Shown here one piece after another: positions 1-12,479 of a stretch of DNA of 64,000 bases (positions are counted from its first letter, which is position 1; the number at the start of each line of letters is the position of its first letter). Source of the stretch: Lotus japonicus (Eukaryota > Streptophyta > Magnoliopsida > Fabales > Fabaceae); NCBI RefSeq assembly GCF_012489685.1, contig NC_080043.1:39819127-39883126 (forward strand), read 5' to 3'. A program made the position numbers and the translations under genes. A model generated the notes under the pieces. The model searched no databases. It was not told the origin of the DNA and was given only the letters and a program-made list of their open reading frames with translations.

Positions 1-460
1 ACAGTGTTATTTTTTCATATGGGGTTTGGGATGATGATTTTGTTTTGGACCTAATACAAGTCAGGTCCTGGCACTGGATAAAGGAGAAAGTGAGGGGGTT
101 CCATTATTCATTTGTTTGAATGGAAGTCCAGCCCTTTAATTTGTCTTTCATCTGTGTGAAATTCGCTGGAGGCATGGGTGGGTTGTTTATCAGCTTGGAA
201 TCATCTTTGTTACATGCTCTTGTTGCTGTCTACGAATTGGGTGTCTGTTGGCTCATGGGGTTCTTGTTTGTGCTGATATGACAATGTGGGGTTGGGTAGT
301 TGGTATCATGTAAGTTTGTACCTCAAAGTTGGGTGGCTTTAGCTTGTTGCAGTTTGATTGTACTGTTCTTTTTTCTTTTCTCTTCATCTCTTTTCTTGTA
401 TTTGGGTTTAGCACCCTTGTGCTATTTTTTAAATACAATTCTTTGGCTTATAAAAAAAAG
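1..460 (+). mobile_element. LINE 3' end (ORF2 C-terminus, 3' UTR, A-rich tail)
   Basis: A reading frame at about 2-118 ends with a LINE ORF2 C-terminal pattern (DLIQVRSWHWIKEK...) that matches the equivalent part of the other LINE in this window (DLIQFRSWN near 16870). It stops at about 118. The following ~340 bp ends with a segment reading 'acccttgtgctat...ggcttataaaaaaaa' near 412-459. This is the + strand form of the LINE tails seen inverted at 9647, 58794 and 60765. The copy enters from outside the window, so its 5' extent is unknown. The 300-500 open frame lies inside this 3' UTR and I do not regard it as a gene. Confidence 0.7.
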
Positions 461-586
461 TGTGATTAATCTTTTAATTGTGGTATTATTAGGTAAGTAG
501 AATTATTGCAGACAAGTAGGGACACATATGCGCCAAAATATTTTGTTGTCTCTACTTTCTGAAAATTCTCCACATGTTTTGTTTTT
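461..586. other. Intergenic spacer, nothing recognised
   Basis: AT-rich sequence between the LINE tail and the next inverted-repeat element; no gene or repeat end seen. Confidence 0.5.
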
Positions 587-2038
587 GGCTTAAATAAGTT
601 TTTGGTCCCCAACCTTTACCAAATGCTTGGTTTTCGTCCTTCGCCGGAGCAAAGGTGGGTTTTAGTCCCTAACCTTTACCACAAGATTTGGTTTTGGTCC
701 CTCCGGTGCTCTGGGTCAACGCCGGAGCTCCGGTGGCCCATGTGGCATGGCCACGTGGGATTAATAAGCTGACATGGAATATTTTTTTCTTTTAAATTAA
801 AAAACCTTATTTATTTAAAAAAAGAAATTATTAAAAATTCTAAAAAGAAATTATACTAAAAAAAAAAACATAAGTTATTTACTAAATTTTTTACCTCAAA
901 TCCTTCTTCATCATCTTCAACCATCATCTTCACCATGTGTTTAAAAAAAAAAAAATCTTTTTTATGTTGGAAAAGCTTGCAAATTTAGTAGAACTATTCA
1001 ACCCAGAAATCAGCAAATCAACAAACCCAGAAATCCCTTCACCAAAAAAACCCAGTACACACCGTTGCTCAAGTACCAGTAGAAGCATCCTCACAATTAG
1101 CATGAAAGGCTCCGTTACTGCAGAGGGAGGGAGGGATTCGGTTCCTGGGTTTGTTGCTGGCTTGGGTTTTCCAGATCTGGTTCCGAAGCAGTGCATGACA
1201 GAGGTTTCTAGATCTGGGTTTGAGCTCCTCAGATTTGGAATAATGTTTTGGTTGATTGTAAATTGTAATTTTGGTTGATTCTGGAATGATGAAGATGATT
1301 ATGAATAATTTCTTTGCTTTCTCTCTCTCCACTGTTCTTTTCCTTCCAACAAAATTAGGGTTTCCTTTTCAATTCAATGTGAGAGAAGAAGAAGAAGAAA
1401 AAATCATTCATCACATTAACATTCATAGAAAAATTGGGAAAAAACTGTGTGAGAAACCATGGTTCTCCTATGCGTATCCCTAAAGGTAATAATCCTTGAA
1501 GATCTATCTATCTATCTCTTAATGGATTTGATGGTTTTGATTCAGTGCTTTCCCCCTGATTTTGGAGGGTTTGTTGGAATAATAGTAGGGTTTAATTTAA
1601 TTCAATTTGATTCGGCGCTTCCCCCTGATGTTGTGTGGATTAACATAGATGAAGAATGATTTTTTTTTAATTTTAATTAAATGAAGGATTTAATTATGGT
1701 TTTTTTATAGAATTAAAAAAAAAACTCCACCGAGGTGATGATTAGGAGTAGTTTTTTTCTTTTTTTACAGATTAAGAATAGTTTCATTATTAATTATTTT
1801 ATTAATTTCATTTTTTTATAATTTAAATGAAAAATATAAATAAATTCCACGTCAGCTCATTAAACTGTCGTGACCATGCCACATGGGGTCACCGGAGCTC
1901 CGGCGTTGACCTAGAGCTTCGGAGGGACCAAAACCAAATCTTGTGGCAAAGGTTAGGGACTAAAACCCACCTTTACTCCGACGAGGGATGAAAACCAAGA
2001 ATTTAGTAAAGGTTAGGGACCAAAAACTTATTTAAGCC
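587..2038. mobile_element. Non-autonomous DNA element with ~215-bp TIRs (MULE-like)
   Basis: The left end starts GGCTTAAATAAGTTTTTGG at 587, and the reverse complement of the right end (to 2038) starts the same way. The two arms stay alignable for about 215 bp, including the shared blocks 'ggtgggttttagtcc' and 'caacgccggagctccgg'. Such long TIRs are typical of Mutator-like elements. The flanks share only 'gttttt' (581-586 and 2039-2044), so the target duplication is not clean. The ~1 kb interior has short open frames at 937-1278 and 1271-1659 without recognisable domains. No transposase was seen. The superfamily is inferred from TIR length only. Confidence 0.7.
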
Positions 2039-2643
2039 GTTTTTTTATACAATCTTCATTACCAAGTAAATGATTTCTTTGGTTTGAAATGTTCAAACAG
2101 ATAAATTGCACTGTAACCAACATATGTGGAGTGAATGCCATAAAATTAGTGTTTATTTTTTAAAATCCTGCTAATTAAATGCTTTAATTTATTTTTTTAC
2201 TATTTGCGTTTAGCAGCGGTATTTTGACGATGCCCGCTAAATGCATATGTTTTTCATGGTCGCACGCCTCTTCCATGTGAATTTAAAGCTTATCACATGA
2301 TACAAATTAGTGTTTATTACAATTTTTTCACTAACCTGTCACCAGAATTACCAAGGATGTCTTTGGAGTACCAAGGAGGTCATATATTTGGTTATGGGAA
2401 TAAATCCCAAATAACTGATCAGGAGTCTAACTTATCAAGATTTGTAAATGACATAAAGTAGGGAGAGGAAATATTAGGGAGAAACATACCAGGAGCAGAA
2501 GCATGAGTTTCAGACACTGCAATTCAACAAAGTCATAGTAAGTGACATCCTTCAAGACAGGGAAAAGGCTGAAAAGCAAATTTGCTGAATTTTCATTCTC
2601 ATTCTAACCAGAAAACTGATAAAATCATATATAGAGCACCCAT
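2039..2643. other. Host sequence flanking CACTA-1, no supported gene
   Basis: AT-rich unique-looking sequence. On the minus strand a 28-bp piece at about 2490-2520 is bounded by AG and GT, like a micro-exon, but I could not connect it to any coding frame. It continues beyond the insertion at 8881. Confidence 0.4.
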
Positions 2644-2824
2644 CACTACTAGAAAAAGTACTTTTTACATCGATTATTTCTGACTTTCCACATCGGTTTG
2701 CATCCGATGTAAAAAAAGATGATGTGGTATGTCCTCAACTTTTCACATCGGTTGTATAACCGATGTGAAAAAATACTTTTTGACATTGGTTATCTGGTAT
2801 AAGCGATGTGGTAAGTACACCTTT

Positions 2825-5107
2825 TGTAACACCCCACTTTTCGTTATTAGGTTATTCATTATTTTATCTTAATTATTATTATGTTATATGGTAATTTGAT
2901 GAATTATGTGATTATAATTTAAATCTCATGTGATATAGAATAAGATTTAGATAAATAAGTTTGTTAGGTTTTTGTGTGAGTAATTGAGAGTGGGGCCCAT
3001 TAGTATGACTATTTAAGGGATATGAGTGAATTAGAAAGAGAGAAATCAGAATTTGAGAATTGGAGAAGTTAGCAGAGGAGAAGAAAAGAAGCGTGAAAGA
3101 GAGAAGGGGAGAAAAGAGAAGAAAAAAACCTAGAATTTGATCTTCAAGAGGTAAGGGTTTGAATTTATCTTGTATAATTGTAGAATAACAGAGGTTGAGT
3201 TTAACATGAAGGAACCCTCATCTTTTTTGAAAATTCAGAACTGAGAGACTGTGTTGAGTGTTAACATGTGGTGAGAAAAATTGATTTTGAGCGAAATTGA
3301 GGTTCCGGGGAAAATTGGGTTCTGTTATGTTTTGCCCGCAGATACCCTAACAGTCTGTGTTGTAGAGAGCATAACTCTCTCTACAGAATTCCAAATTGAG
3401 TGAAACCAATTTTGTATGAAAGCTAACTCATAGGGCTATGTTGGGTAATATTTTCATAATTTTTCGATTGCTGGTTCAATACCAGAATTATTTGCAAGTT
3501 TATTCTGTTTCTGCCCGCAGACACCCTAGCAGCCTGTGTTATAGAGAGCATAACTCTCTCTACAGAATTCCGAATTGAGTGAAACCAATTTTGTATGAAA
3601 GCTAACTCATAGGGCTATATTGGGTAATATTATCATAATTTTTAGATTGCTGGTTCAATACCAGAATTATCTGCAAGTTCACTCTGTTTCTGCTCGCAGA
3701 AACCCTAACAGCCTGTGCTGTAGAGACCATAACTCTCTCTACAGAATTCCAAATTAGGTGAAACCGATTTTATATGAAAGCTAACGTATAAGGCTATGTT
3801 TGGTAAAATTTTCATAATTTTTGGACTGCTCATTTAGTACCAGGATTATATGCAAGTTTGCTATGTTTCTGCTTATTTCTGAGATTGATTCTGAAACTGA
3901 TTCTAGTAATTGATATGAGACATTTGATGATTTTGTGTTGCTATTTTGTCAGTGGAATAGTGAATGATTTGATAATTGTATTGAAGTGTTATTTTGTGCA
4001 ATTTTGGTGTGATTTCCGTTATGGAATTTGGTGAGAAAATATGTTATATATTTGGGGCTGGAGTGGTCTCAAAATTGCATGTTTTAATTTATGAGTTTTT
4101 GCACGAAATACACTTCATTTAGTCAAGAGGCAACGTGTCGGTTTTCATCGGAAAACTGAGGTTTGTCCCAGAACTGGCGTGGTTCTGGAAGTCTGGAGTG
4201 GACTTCATTGGTGGTTAACTGTCTGGAGTGGACGCGGTGATACCGCTAAGGTTAACAATTGGTACCACATGCATACATTAGAGTCTCACACACTAAGTTT
4301 CACGTTTTCAGTGGTTTTATGTGTTTGGTGATTTGTTGGTGAATTGTTTTGCTGTTGTGGTAAAGTCGAATTATTATTCTTCTTTAAGCTTATAATTTTT
4401 CGAAACATTAATAAGAATTGTGAAACTGTCTTGAGAGAAAATATTATAATCACTCAGATTTTAAAGTAAAGGTGAAGAGTTTATAAAGCAGGATCTGAAT
4501 TGTTTACTTGCTCTTTGTTATGTTATATTTTATACAATGTAAGTTCTTACCCTTCTGTTGGAATGATGTTCTATGCGACATCGCTCAGGTACAGGAGGTA
4601 GAGATGTGGCTCATGAGGAGTAGCTTCGGAGAGTCTTAGCTTATGTTATTATTATTATTATTATTATTATAAAATAAGTGTCTTGCTCTGTAATGTAACA
4701 CTGGTTAGATATTTTACGTTACTTTTACATTTATGTTGAGAGGATTTTATAATCTCTTCTTATGGAAGTTGTTGAATAATTTTCTAAATGATGGCGATGT
4801 CGTACTGTTGACGGCCGAAGTGCTTATGAAATTCAGTTCTGAGTATGATGAATTTTATTGGAATATCATGGAAGATAAACCTATTTAAATAAGTGATTTT
4901 ATGCATCTTAGGATTATCTGACTGGTTTAGAAATTTCATTGGCAGGAATAATTCATTCTTTGAAAAGCATATGAACTTATAAATTTTCAAACACAATCAG
5001 TGTTAATTTTAATGAGTTTTCGTGAAGAAGTGTAATACTCCCTTGATATGTTTTTAAACTCTGATAAACGTTTTTAAATAAAACAATGGGAAAAAGGGGG
5101 TGTTACA
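2825..5107 (+). repeat. 5' LTR of family A element
   Basis: 2283 bp, offset 2480 bp from its 3' partner. Positions 3330-3890 hold three tandem copies of a ~187-bp unit (each with 'gagagcataactctctctac'-like and 'ctggttcaataccagaatta' blocks). An (ATT)n tract lies at about 4645-4670. Confidence 0.92.
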
Positions 5108-5304
5108 TTAGTGGTATCAGAGCATGGTCGGTTAGTAGACTAGGTTTATCAGCATGTTTATTAACATGTTTAATTCCTTTTGTATTCAATATGTGTCTAT
5201 GACACAATCGATATTGTTTTGGTCAGTAGGATAGAAGAAGTCCTACCCCGAGTTGTTAATTTAAGGTAATTTTCGAGGGCGAAAATTCTTAAGTGGGGGA
5301 GAGT
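5108..5304 (+). other. Minimal interior: tRNA-Met primer site and polypurine tract
   Basis: TGGTATCAGAGC begins 4 bp after the 5' LTR, and a purine run lies immediately before the 3' LTR. These are the signals for minus- and plus-strand priming in reverse transcription. The remaining ~150 bp is non-coding. Confidence 0.85.
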
Positions 5305-7590
5305 TGTAACACCCCACTTTTCGTTATTAGGTTATTCATTATTTTATCTTAATTATTATTATGTTATATGGTAATTTGATGAATTATGTGATTATAATTT
5401 AAATCTCATGTGATATAGAATAAGATTTAGATAAATAAGTTTGTTAGGTTTTTGTGTGAGTAATTGAGAGTGGGGCCCATTAGTATGACTATTTAAGGGA
5501 TATGAGTGAATTAGAAAGAGAGAAATCAGAATTTGAGAATTGGAGAAGTTAGCAGAGGAGAAGAAAAGAAGCGTGAAAGAGAGAAGGGGAGAAAAGAGAA
5601 GAAAAAAACCTAGAATTTGATCTTCAAGAGGTAAGGGTTTGAATTTATCTTGTATAATTGTAGAATAACAGAGGTTGAGTTTAACATGAAGGAACCCTCA
5701 TCTTTTTTGAAAATTCAGAACTGAGAGACTGTGTTGAGTGTTAACATGTGGTGAGAAAAATTGATTTTGAGCGAAATTGAGGTTCCGGGGAAAATTGGGT
5801 TCTGTTATGTTTTGCCCGCAGATACCCTAACAGTCTGTGTTGTAGAGAGCATAACTCTCTCTACAGAATTCCAAATTGAGTGAAACCAATTTTGTATGAA
5901 AGCTAACTCATAGGGCTATGTTGGGTAATATTTTCATAATTTTTCGATTGCTGGTTCAATACCAGAATTATTTGCAAGTTTATTCTGTTTCTGCCCGCAG
6001 ACACCCTAGCAGCCTGTGTTATAGAGAGCATAACTCTCTCTACAGAATTCCGAATTGAGTGAAACCAATTTTGTATGAAATCTAACTCATAGGGCTATAT
6101 TGGGTAATATTATCATAATTTTTAGATTGCTGGTTCAATACCAGAATTATCTGCAAGTTCACTCTGTTTCTGCTCGCAGAAACCCTAACAGCCTGTGCTG
6201 TAGAGACCATAACTCTCTCTACAGAATTCCAAATTAGGTGAAACCAATTTTATATGAAAGCTAACGTATAAGGCTATGTTTGGTAAAATTTTCATAATTT
6301 TTGGACTGCTCATTTAGTACCAGGATTATATGCAAGTTTGCTATGTTTCTGCTTATTTCTGAGATTGATTCTGAAACTGATTCTAGTAATTGATATGAGA
6401 CATTTGATGATTTTGTGTTGCTATTTTGTCAGTGGAATAGTGAATGATTTGATAATTGTATTGAAGTGTTATTTTGTGCAATTTTGGTGTGATTTCCGTT
6501 ATGGAATTTGGTGAGAAAATATGTTATATATTTGGGGCTGGAGTGGTCTCAAAATTGCATGTTTTAATTTATGAGTTTTTGCACGAAATACACTTCATTT
6601 AGTCAAGAGGCAACGTGTCGGTTTTCATCGGAAAACTGAGGTTTGTCCCAGAACTGGCGTGGTTCTGGAAGTCTGGAGTGGACTTCATTGGTGGTTAACT
6701 GTCTGGAGTGGACGCGGTGATACCGCTAAGGTTAACAATTGGTACCACATGCATACATTAGAGTCTCACACACTAAGTTTCACGTTTTCAGTGGTTTTAT
6801 GTGTTTGGTGATTTGTTGGTGAATTGTTTTGCTGTTGTGGTAAAGTCGAATTATTATTCTTCTTTAAGCTTATAATTTTTCGAAACATTAATAAGAATTG
6901 TGAAACTGTCTTGAGAGAAAATATTATAATCACTCAGATTTTAAAGTAAAGGTGAAGAGTTTATAAAGCAGGATCTGAATTGTTTACTTGCTCTTTGTTA
7001 TGTTATATTTTATACAATGTAAGTTCTTACCCTTCTGTTGGAATGATGTTCTATGCGACATCGCTCAGGTACAGGAGGTAGAGATGTGGCTCATGAGGAG
7101 TAGCTTCGGAGAGTCTTAGCTTATGTTATTATTATTATTATTATTATTATTATAAAATAAGTGTCTTGCTCTGTAATGTAACACTGGTTAGATATTTTAC
7201 GTTACTTTTACATTTATGTTGAGAGGATTTTATAATCTCTTCTTATGGAAGTTGTTGAATAATTTTCTAAATGATGGCGATGTTGTACTGTTGACGGCCG
7301 AAGTGCTTATGAAATTCAGTTCTGAGTATGATGAATTTTATTGGAATATCATGGAAGATAAACCTATTTAAATAAGTGATTTTATGCATCTTAGGATTAT
7401 CTGACTGGTTTAGAAATTTCATTGGCAGGAATAATTCATTCTTTGAAAAGCATATGAACTTATAAATTTTCAAACACAATCAGTGTTAATTTTAATGAGT
7501 TTTCGTGAAGAAGTGTAATACTCCCTTGATATGTTTTTAAACTCTGATAAACGTTTTTAAATAAAACAATGGGAAAAAGGGGGTGTTACA
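5305..7590 (+). repeat. 3' LTR of family A element
   Basis: 2286 bp. It differs from the 5' LTR at three positions I could see (near 6081, 6246 and 7284) and by one more ATT unit at about 7130-7152. Confidence 0.92.
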
Positions 7591-8271
7591 CCTTTCACAT
7601 CGGGTGAGACAAAAAACCGTTGTGAAATGTATAAACGTGCCAAAAAAAAAAGCATTTTACATCGGTTTATATTCAAAACCGATGTGAAATACAACATTTC
7701 ACATCGGTTATACCAGATAACCGATGTGAAATGTGTACTTACCACATCAGTCATGTTTGAAACTAATGTAAAATGTTTTTTTTTTCGCTTTTTTTAAACT
7801 AATTTGACCTGTACATATTTTTTTAAAAATGAACATTTACTAGAATAAAAGAGATCTTGAAAACACACTCTCTCAAGTGAGTTTTAGCATCAAAGGGAAA
7901 TACATAGCAAAGCAGCAATAAAACAGAATAGACATGGAAGAACTATAGCAAATCTAACTAGTACTAAAACTAACTAGTAAAGACAAGTGCAAAAAATAGT
8001 CAACATATCAGTAGAGGCGTGCAAGCCAGCATGAGGTTAACAATAGAGAAATAGACCAGCAAAGATGGAAGAAAGCAATATGCTACAAGTTAACTATTCT
8101 AATGGCTTGATAAAGAATGTGTTAATCAACACAATACACACACAACAGGTGCGAGCGAACGGAAGTAGGAACCTGCAGGTGCGAGCGACCGGGTCCCGAT
8201 TTAGAAACTTGAAGTGAGTGATGGGTACAGAGAGGAGTTGAGTGTCGAAGCGGTTTAATATTAGGGTTTTG

Positions 8272-8439
8272 ATGGGTATAGAGAGGAAGAGGAAGGTGAG
8301 TTTGTTTGATGTGGAGGATGACTCCGCCGTCAAGATGGCCAAAACCAACGGCGCCACCACCAAACGCACAGTGAAAAGAGGGACTGATCGAGGAAGAAAG
8401 ACTGAGGAAGAAAGCTTTCAGCGTTTGTGTAAAAATTAA
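8272..8439 (+). pseudogene. Possible captured first exon of a host gene inside CACTA-1
   Basis: An ATG at 8272 opens 55 codons of lysine/arginine-rich sequence (MGIERKRKVSLFDVEDD...) ending at a stop near 8439. GC content is clearly above the surrounding element, and the start looks like a normal plant protein N-terminus. The last ~15 codons run into the CACTA subterminal repeats, so any original gene is truncated. I do not recognise the parent protein. CACTA elements often carry host gene pieces, which is the basis for this inference. It may be only a chance open frame. Confidence 0.35.
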
Positions 8440-8880
8440 AGAAAAGAGGGACTTTTCCCAACAGTTGTTATGTAACCGATGTGAAAACTAAAGAAAAGAT
8501 GGACTTTTCCCGACAGTTGTTATATAACCGATGCGAAAACTAAAGAAAATAGGGACTTTTCCCAACGGTTGTAATATAACCGATGTGAAAAATAAAGAAA
8601 GAATGACTTTTCCTAACGTTTGTAATGTAACTGATGTGAAAAGTACTTCATTAAAATTTCAAAAATGTCACCGCATTTAGCTTTCACATCGCTTATTTTA
8701 TGAACCGTTGTAAAAAATGTTTACTAATTACTTTTCACATCAGACATATTCCCAACTGATATGAAAACTCTCATAAAAGTTTACTATAATTTCAATATTG
8801 CCAACACATTATCTTTCACATCAGGTATTTCATCCACCGTTGTGAAAACCCTAATGTAGAAAATACTTTTTCTAGTAGTG

Positions 8881-9646
8881 CATTATTCTAAGGAACAACG
8901 GTCAAAGGAAAGAATTTGTCATTCAAATGCAAAGGCAGAGAGAAGCTTTTAACATGAAATCAAAATACTTCATAATGTCGATCAATCATGAGTCAGGCAA
9001 AGAGAAAGCAAACAAATCATAGCAAAATTAGACCAATCATAGCAAAATTAGGGGAAAGGGGGAGAAATCGAGAATTCAAAGAATCAACTATAACATCTTA
9101 GAAAATTTTATTTTCAATGTTTGGTCTTTTACTCATTTATGAACATTGGTTGAATAGTATCGTGATGTTTTCTAGAATTTTCATCTAGTAATCAATGGAT
9201 ATTGGAAATCACATGGTAGGTATACTTGATACTTCAATAGTGTAGCCTATGGTAAAACGAAATCTTGATGGGTAGGAACCATTTAGACTATGTCATGAAA
9301 GGGTATGGTTTGAGACATTATGACTTCTCATGTAAGATTCTATGTGAACCATTATAACCCTACGTGAGAGAGTAATCCCTCTCTACTTTCTCCATAAATT
9401 TGTGACTTGAGACACATAAAATTTGTTATACTATTATCTAAATCTCATCAAAGTTGAAAAAGAAGTGGAGAACGATTCTATCCTAGAAAAGGAAGACAAC
9501 TAAGTAGAACAAGAAGACTTCTAATATGAAGTTAAGTTGTTATGCATACTAGAGCTATGTCGTCATCTCTTCTCTTAATTTATTCGTGTCCTAAATTCAT
9601 GCAAGTATGATCCTATATGTGATTCATGTTCCTTTTATATTGTGGG
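8881..9646. other. Host flank between CACTA-1 and the large LINE, no gene recognised
   Basis: AT-rich, with no open frame of note, no repeat ends and no RNA gene seen. Confidence 0.4.
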
Positions 9647-10808
9647 TTTTTTTTTTTGATAAGCAAGGAATGTATTGAATAAGCACAAGGGGTGCTAACC
9701 CATATACAAATAGATAAGAAAGAGGACGAAAAGAAAAACAGAAAAACAGAACCAATCTAATAGTAATGAATCCCAAAACAATTCACAGCAACAATGCGTC
9801 CCCAAAGCACCACCAACAAATTGAGACAATGATAAGCAATACCAATCCAATGAATCCTAGCATTATAACCCACGTGACAGGGCCTTCCAAACCAGTACCT
9901 CCAACTGAATAAACTTGAAGTGTGAGACCCAAAATTTCAGTTATAGAATTAATTAATTAAATTCCTAACCACGATTAGGTTTCGACGTATCGTGAAGGAA
10001 ATCTGAACAAGTGTTTACTGAATGGAATAAAGTTATGAAGGAGAAAGTTCAGGAAAAGACTAAGAATAGTATTAAAGTCGATATAAGTTATAGCGCGAGT
10101 CTTATTCGCTTACGCATAGGGCAAGAACGTTAGTAAACGACTAATTTACTCTTAAAACACTATAGGAACTAATTCCAAAAATCTTCAGAGAAATATAAGA
10201 ATTTCTCTTATTCATTTCCATGACAAGTGTTTCGACATGAAACCCTGGAATGTACGAACGTCCGATTCCAATTCTCGGAAGTTTGCCGAAACTGAATCTC
10301 TGATAGCTCCATAACCTTAAAATAAACTGCCAATGAAGGCTTTTTCCATTCGGAGCTTCAAACGAAGATTCCACACGCGCGAACCGATTTCTTTCGATGT
10401 TTCTAACCTTTCTTCAGAAGGAAGTTTTCTCATCCGACATTAATTGTAAAAAGTAGTTTTGCGGCATATTTTGAAGCAGTTTGCGTTCAAGTCGTTTTCT
10501 CACTTAAATGAACCCGATGCAAGTATCGTCCTTTCTTGGATCGACACTTAGCTTAGATGCACAATATGACAACGTCATATTTATTCTAAAATGTCTCAAA
10601 ATTATTCTTTAGCTCAATTTTTACTCATTTCTTTGTCCATAGATCATTTTAATTTGCTCAAAGTGATCCAAATTTATATTTTATTATTTCATAAAGTTCA
10701 TCATAATTTTTAGGATAATGATATATCATCCTTATATTTTTCTCTTAACTCTATGAGCTAAATTCTACGGTATCTAAACCAATTTGTACCGTTAAATATT
10801 GTTTTATA

Positions 10809-10809
<1 letters not shown>

Positions 10810-10873
<64 letters not shown>
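10810..10873. repeat. (TA)n microsatellite
   Basis: About 32 uninterrupted TA units inside the family B LTR. A shorter (TA)n lies at 15955-15984. Confidence 0.95.
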
Positions 10874-10874
<1 letters not shown>

Positions 10875-12479
10875 CTCACGCACACCCTCCCTCACAATTC
10901 TAATCCTCACCACATATTCATTACCAGCACCAATTCCTTCTTCTTGGCAACGTACAGCACCTCACCGACCTCACCATTTCATTCATTTCCTCCTTATTTC
11001 TTAAGAGAGGCCGTGAGCAAGGAGGAAGGGGAGATTCCAGCACCGTTTCGTCGTTTCTTGACCGATCGTCGCACTAACAGTTGCTACGCGTAGACCTCGG
11101 ATGCTATTTCTTACCCCTGATCATAAATTATGTCGCTTTTCTCTATGTCTTTCTGTGCTCAAAGTTTTGAGCTTTTTGTTAAACAGTCCAAATAACTTGA
11201 TTTCTCTGTCTAAACTTATTCCCTGCATGCCCAAGAGCATATTTAGCGGATTACATTTCGCCGAGTTTCAATTCTGCTTGAAAAACCCATTTTTTACCAA
11301 AACTTCGTCCTCTAGACTTAAAACTCTCGACTGAGCTTAGCGCCAGTAGGATTAGTTGTAATAAACGTCATTGGTGACGTGCCCATAATTTGTTTTTCGA
11401 AATTCCAATTTTGAAATTCCGAGCTAAAAACACTAACCAAAATACCCCTGCGTTAGTTTTCGATCCGATAACTTTTCCGAACTTTAATTCGCCTTAGTTA
11501 CGACTAATGATAATCTAGGAACCAAGTTTGATCGAAGAAAAAGCGGCGAACACAATTGCATGTGTGTGGCCGAGAGCACCCTTTAGGGGGGAGGAAATTT
11601 CTCTTTTTCGAAAACTTGTCTTATCGCGTTAGATTATCGTACTTCGGAGTTTATGATGCTTCATGTAACCTTAGTAATTATTGTTTGCTGAGTTTCTGAC
11701 TGATTGTGATTGAATTCTGTGGTTTTCGCTCTAAGGTTCGGTTGTGGAAACCTTGGGCTTGACTGAGCAAGCTTGTGAGCGTGACTTACACCGTGATTCT
11801 GGAGGAACTAGAGGTTAGGGCAACTTACTTACTAGCTAATTGTATTGTAGGCGTCGATAACTTCGACATGAATACTGCTTGATATTGAAGATTGCATTGA
11901 ATATTGTTTATCGCTTTGAATTGGAAAATGTTTTCTGGAGGCTTCGACCGAGTAAAACTTATATGAGACGTGTGTCTCCGTTTTCTAAGAGGCTTCGGCC
12001 GTTTACTGGTTTCCGTCATATGATTTCCGCACTGAATTATTGTTATATTGATATTGTTATTGAACTGAGCTATATGCCATTACTTCTGTTGAGTTTACGA
12101 TGTCCTGCATATGCTCTATTGAATTGTACTGACTTGAGATCGTACATGATTATATGATTTCGGAATGTGGGAAAACGTGAGGTTTTGCCATGCTAATGAC
12201 GAGGTTTGGGAAATGTTATGAAGGCTTTGACCGGAGGTCTAAGCCATAGTCATTTTAGGATCGAGACCTTCCCGGGGAATTACTTGGGTTTATTGGGATC
12301 TTTTTACTTATAGAGTTTTGGAACAAAAGAGAAATGAAACTTGACTTCATAAATGAAATTCATAATGCATTAACCAAAGATAGAACATCTTCAAATAGTA
12401 ATAACAATTTCTTGGAAAAGACTTAGGATCTGAAATAAGTTTGAAAACGGGAAGTGTCGGCGATCCTAGCGTTGTGACT

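Larger units (their letters stand above)
2825..7590 (+). mobile_element. LTR retrotransposon with almost no interior (family A)
   Basis: It consists of two near-identical LTRs (2825-5107 and 5305-7590) and a 197-bp interior, inside CACTA-1. The 5-bp target duplication CCTTT is exact (2820-2824 and 7591-7595). The LTRs start TGTAACACCCC and end GGTGTTACA. The interior has a primer-binding site matching initiator tRNA-Met (TGGTATCAGAGC, 5112-5123) and a polypurine tract (AAGTGGGGGAGA) just before the 3' LTR. There is no gag or pol, so it must be mobilised in trans. Line-by-line reading shows three substitutions and one extra ATT triplet between the LTRs, so it inserted recently. The short open frames in the LTRs (4784-4996, 7267-7479) are duplicates of each other and not genes. 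Confidence 0.92.
2644..8880. mobile_element. CACTA-1: CACTA (En/Spm-type) element
   Basis: It starts CACTACTAGAAAAAGTA at 2644 and ends with the inverted form TACTTTTTCTAGTAGTG at 8880. The 3-bp target duplication CAT is exact (2641-2643 and 8881-8883). Subterminal repeats of the form 'catcggtt...aaccgatgtgaaa' occur at 2670-2825 and again at 7596-7770 and 8440-8860, many as inverted pairs, as expected for CACTA transposase-binding regions. No transposase gene is visible, so the element looks non-autonomous. A 4.8-kb LTR retrotransposon is inserted inside it; without that, the element is about 1.5 kb. A short coding-like stretch at 8272-8439 may be captured host DNA. Confidence 0.9.

Noticed and set aside
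2490..2520. Micro-exon of a host gene on the minus strand
   Set aside because: AG and GT borders surround 28 bp, but no neighbouring exon or frame supports it.
4784..7479. Two identical 70-codon minus-strand frames
   Set aside because: They are the same LTR position in the two LTRs of the family A element; no domain, and they exist only because the LTR is duplicated.
10141..12157. Several 64-92 codon frames
   Set aside because: All lie within the family B solo LTR, have no domain, and are not conserved in the second copy.
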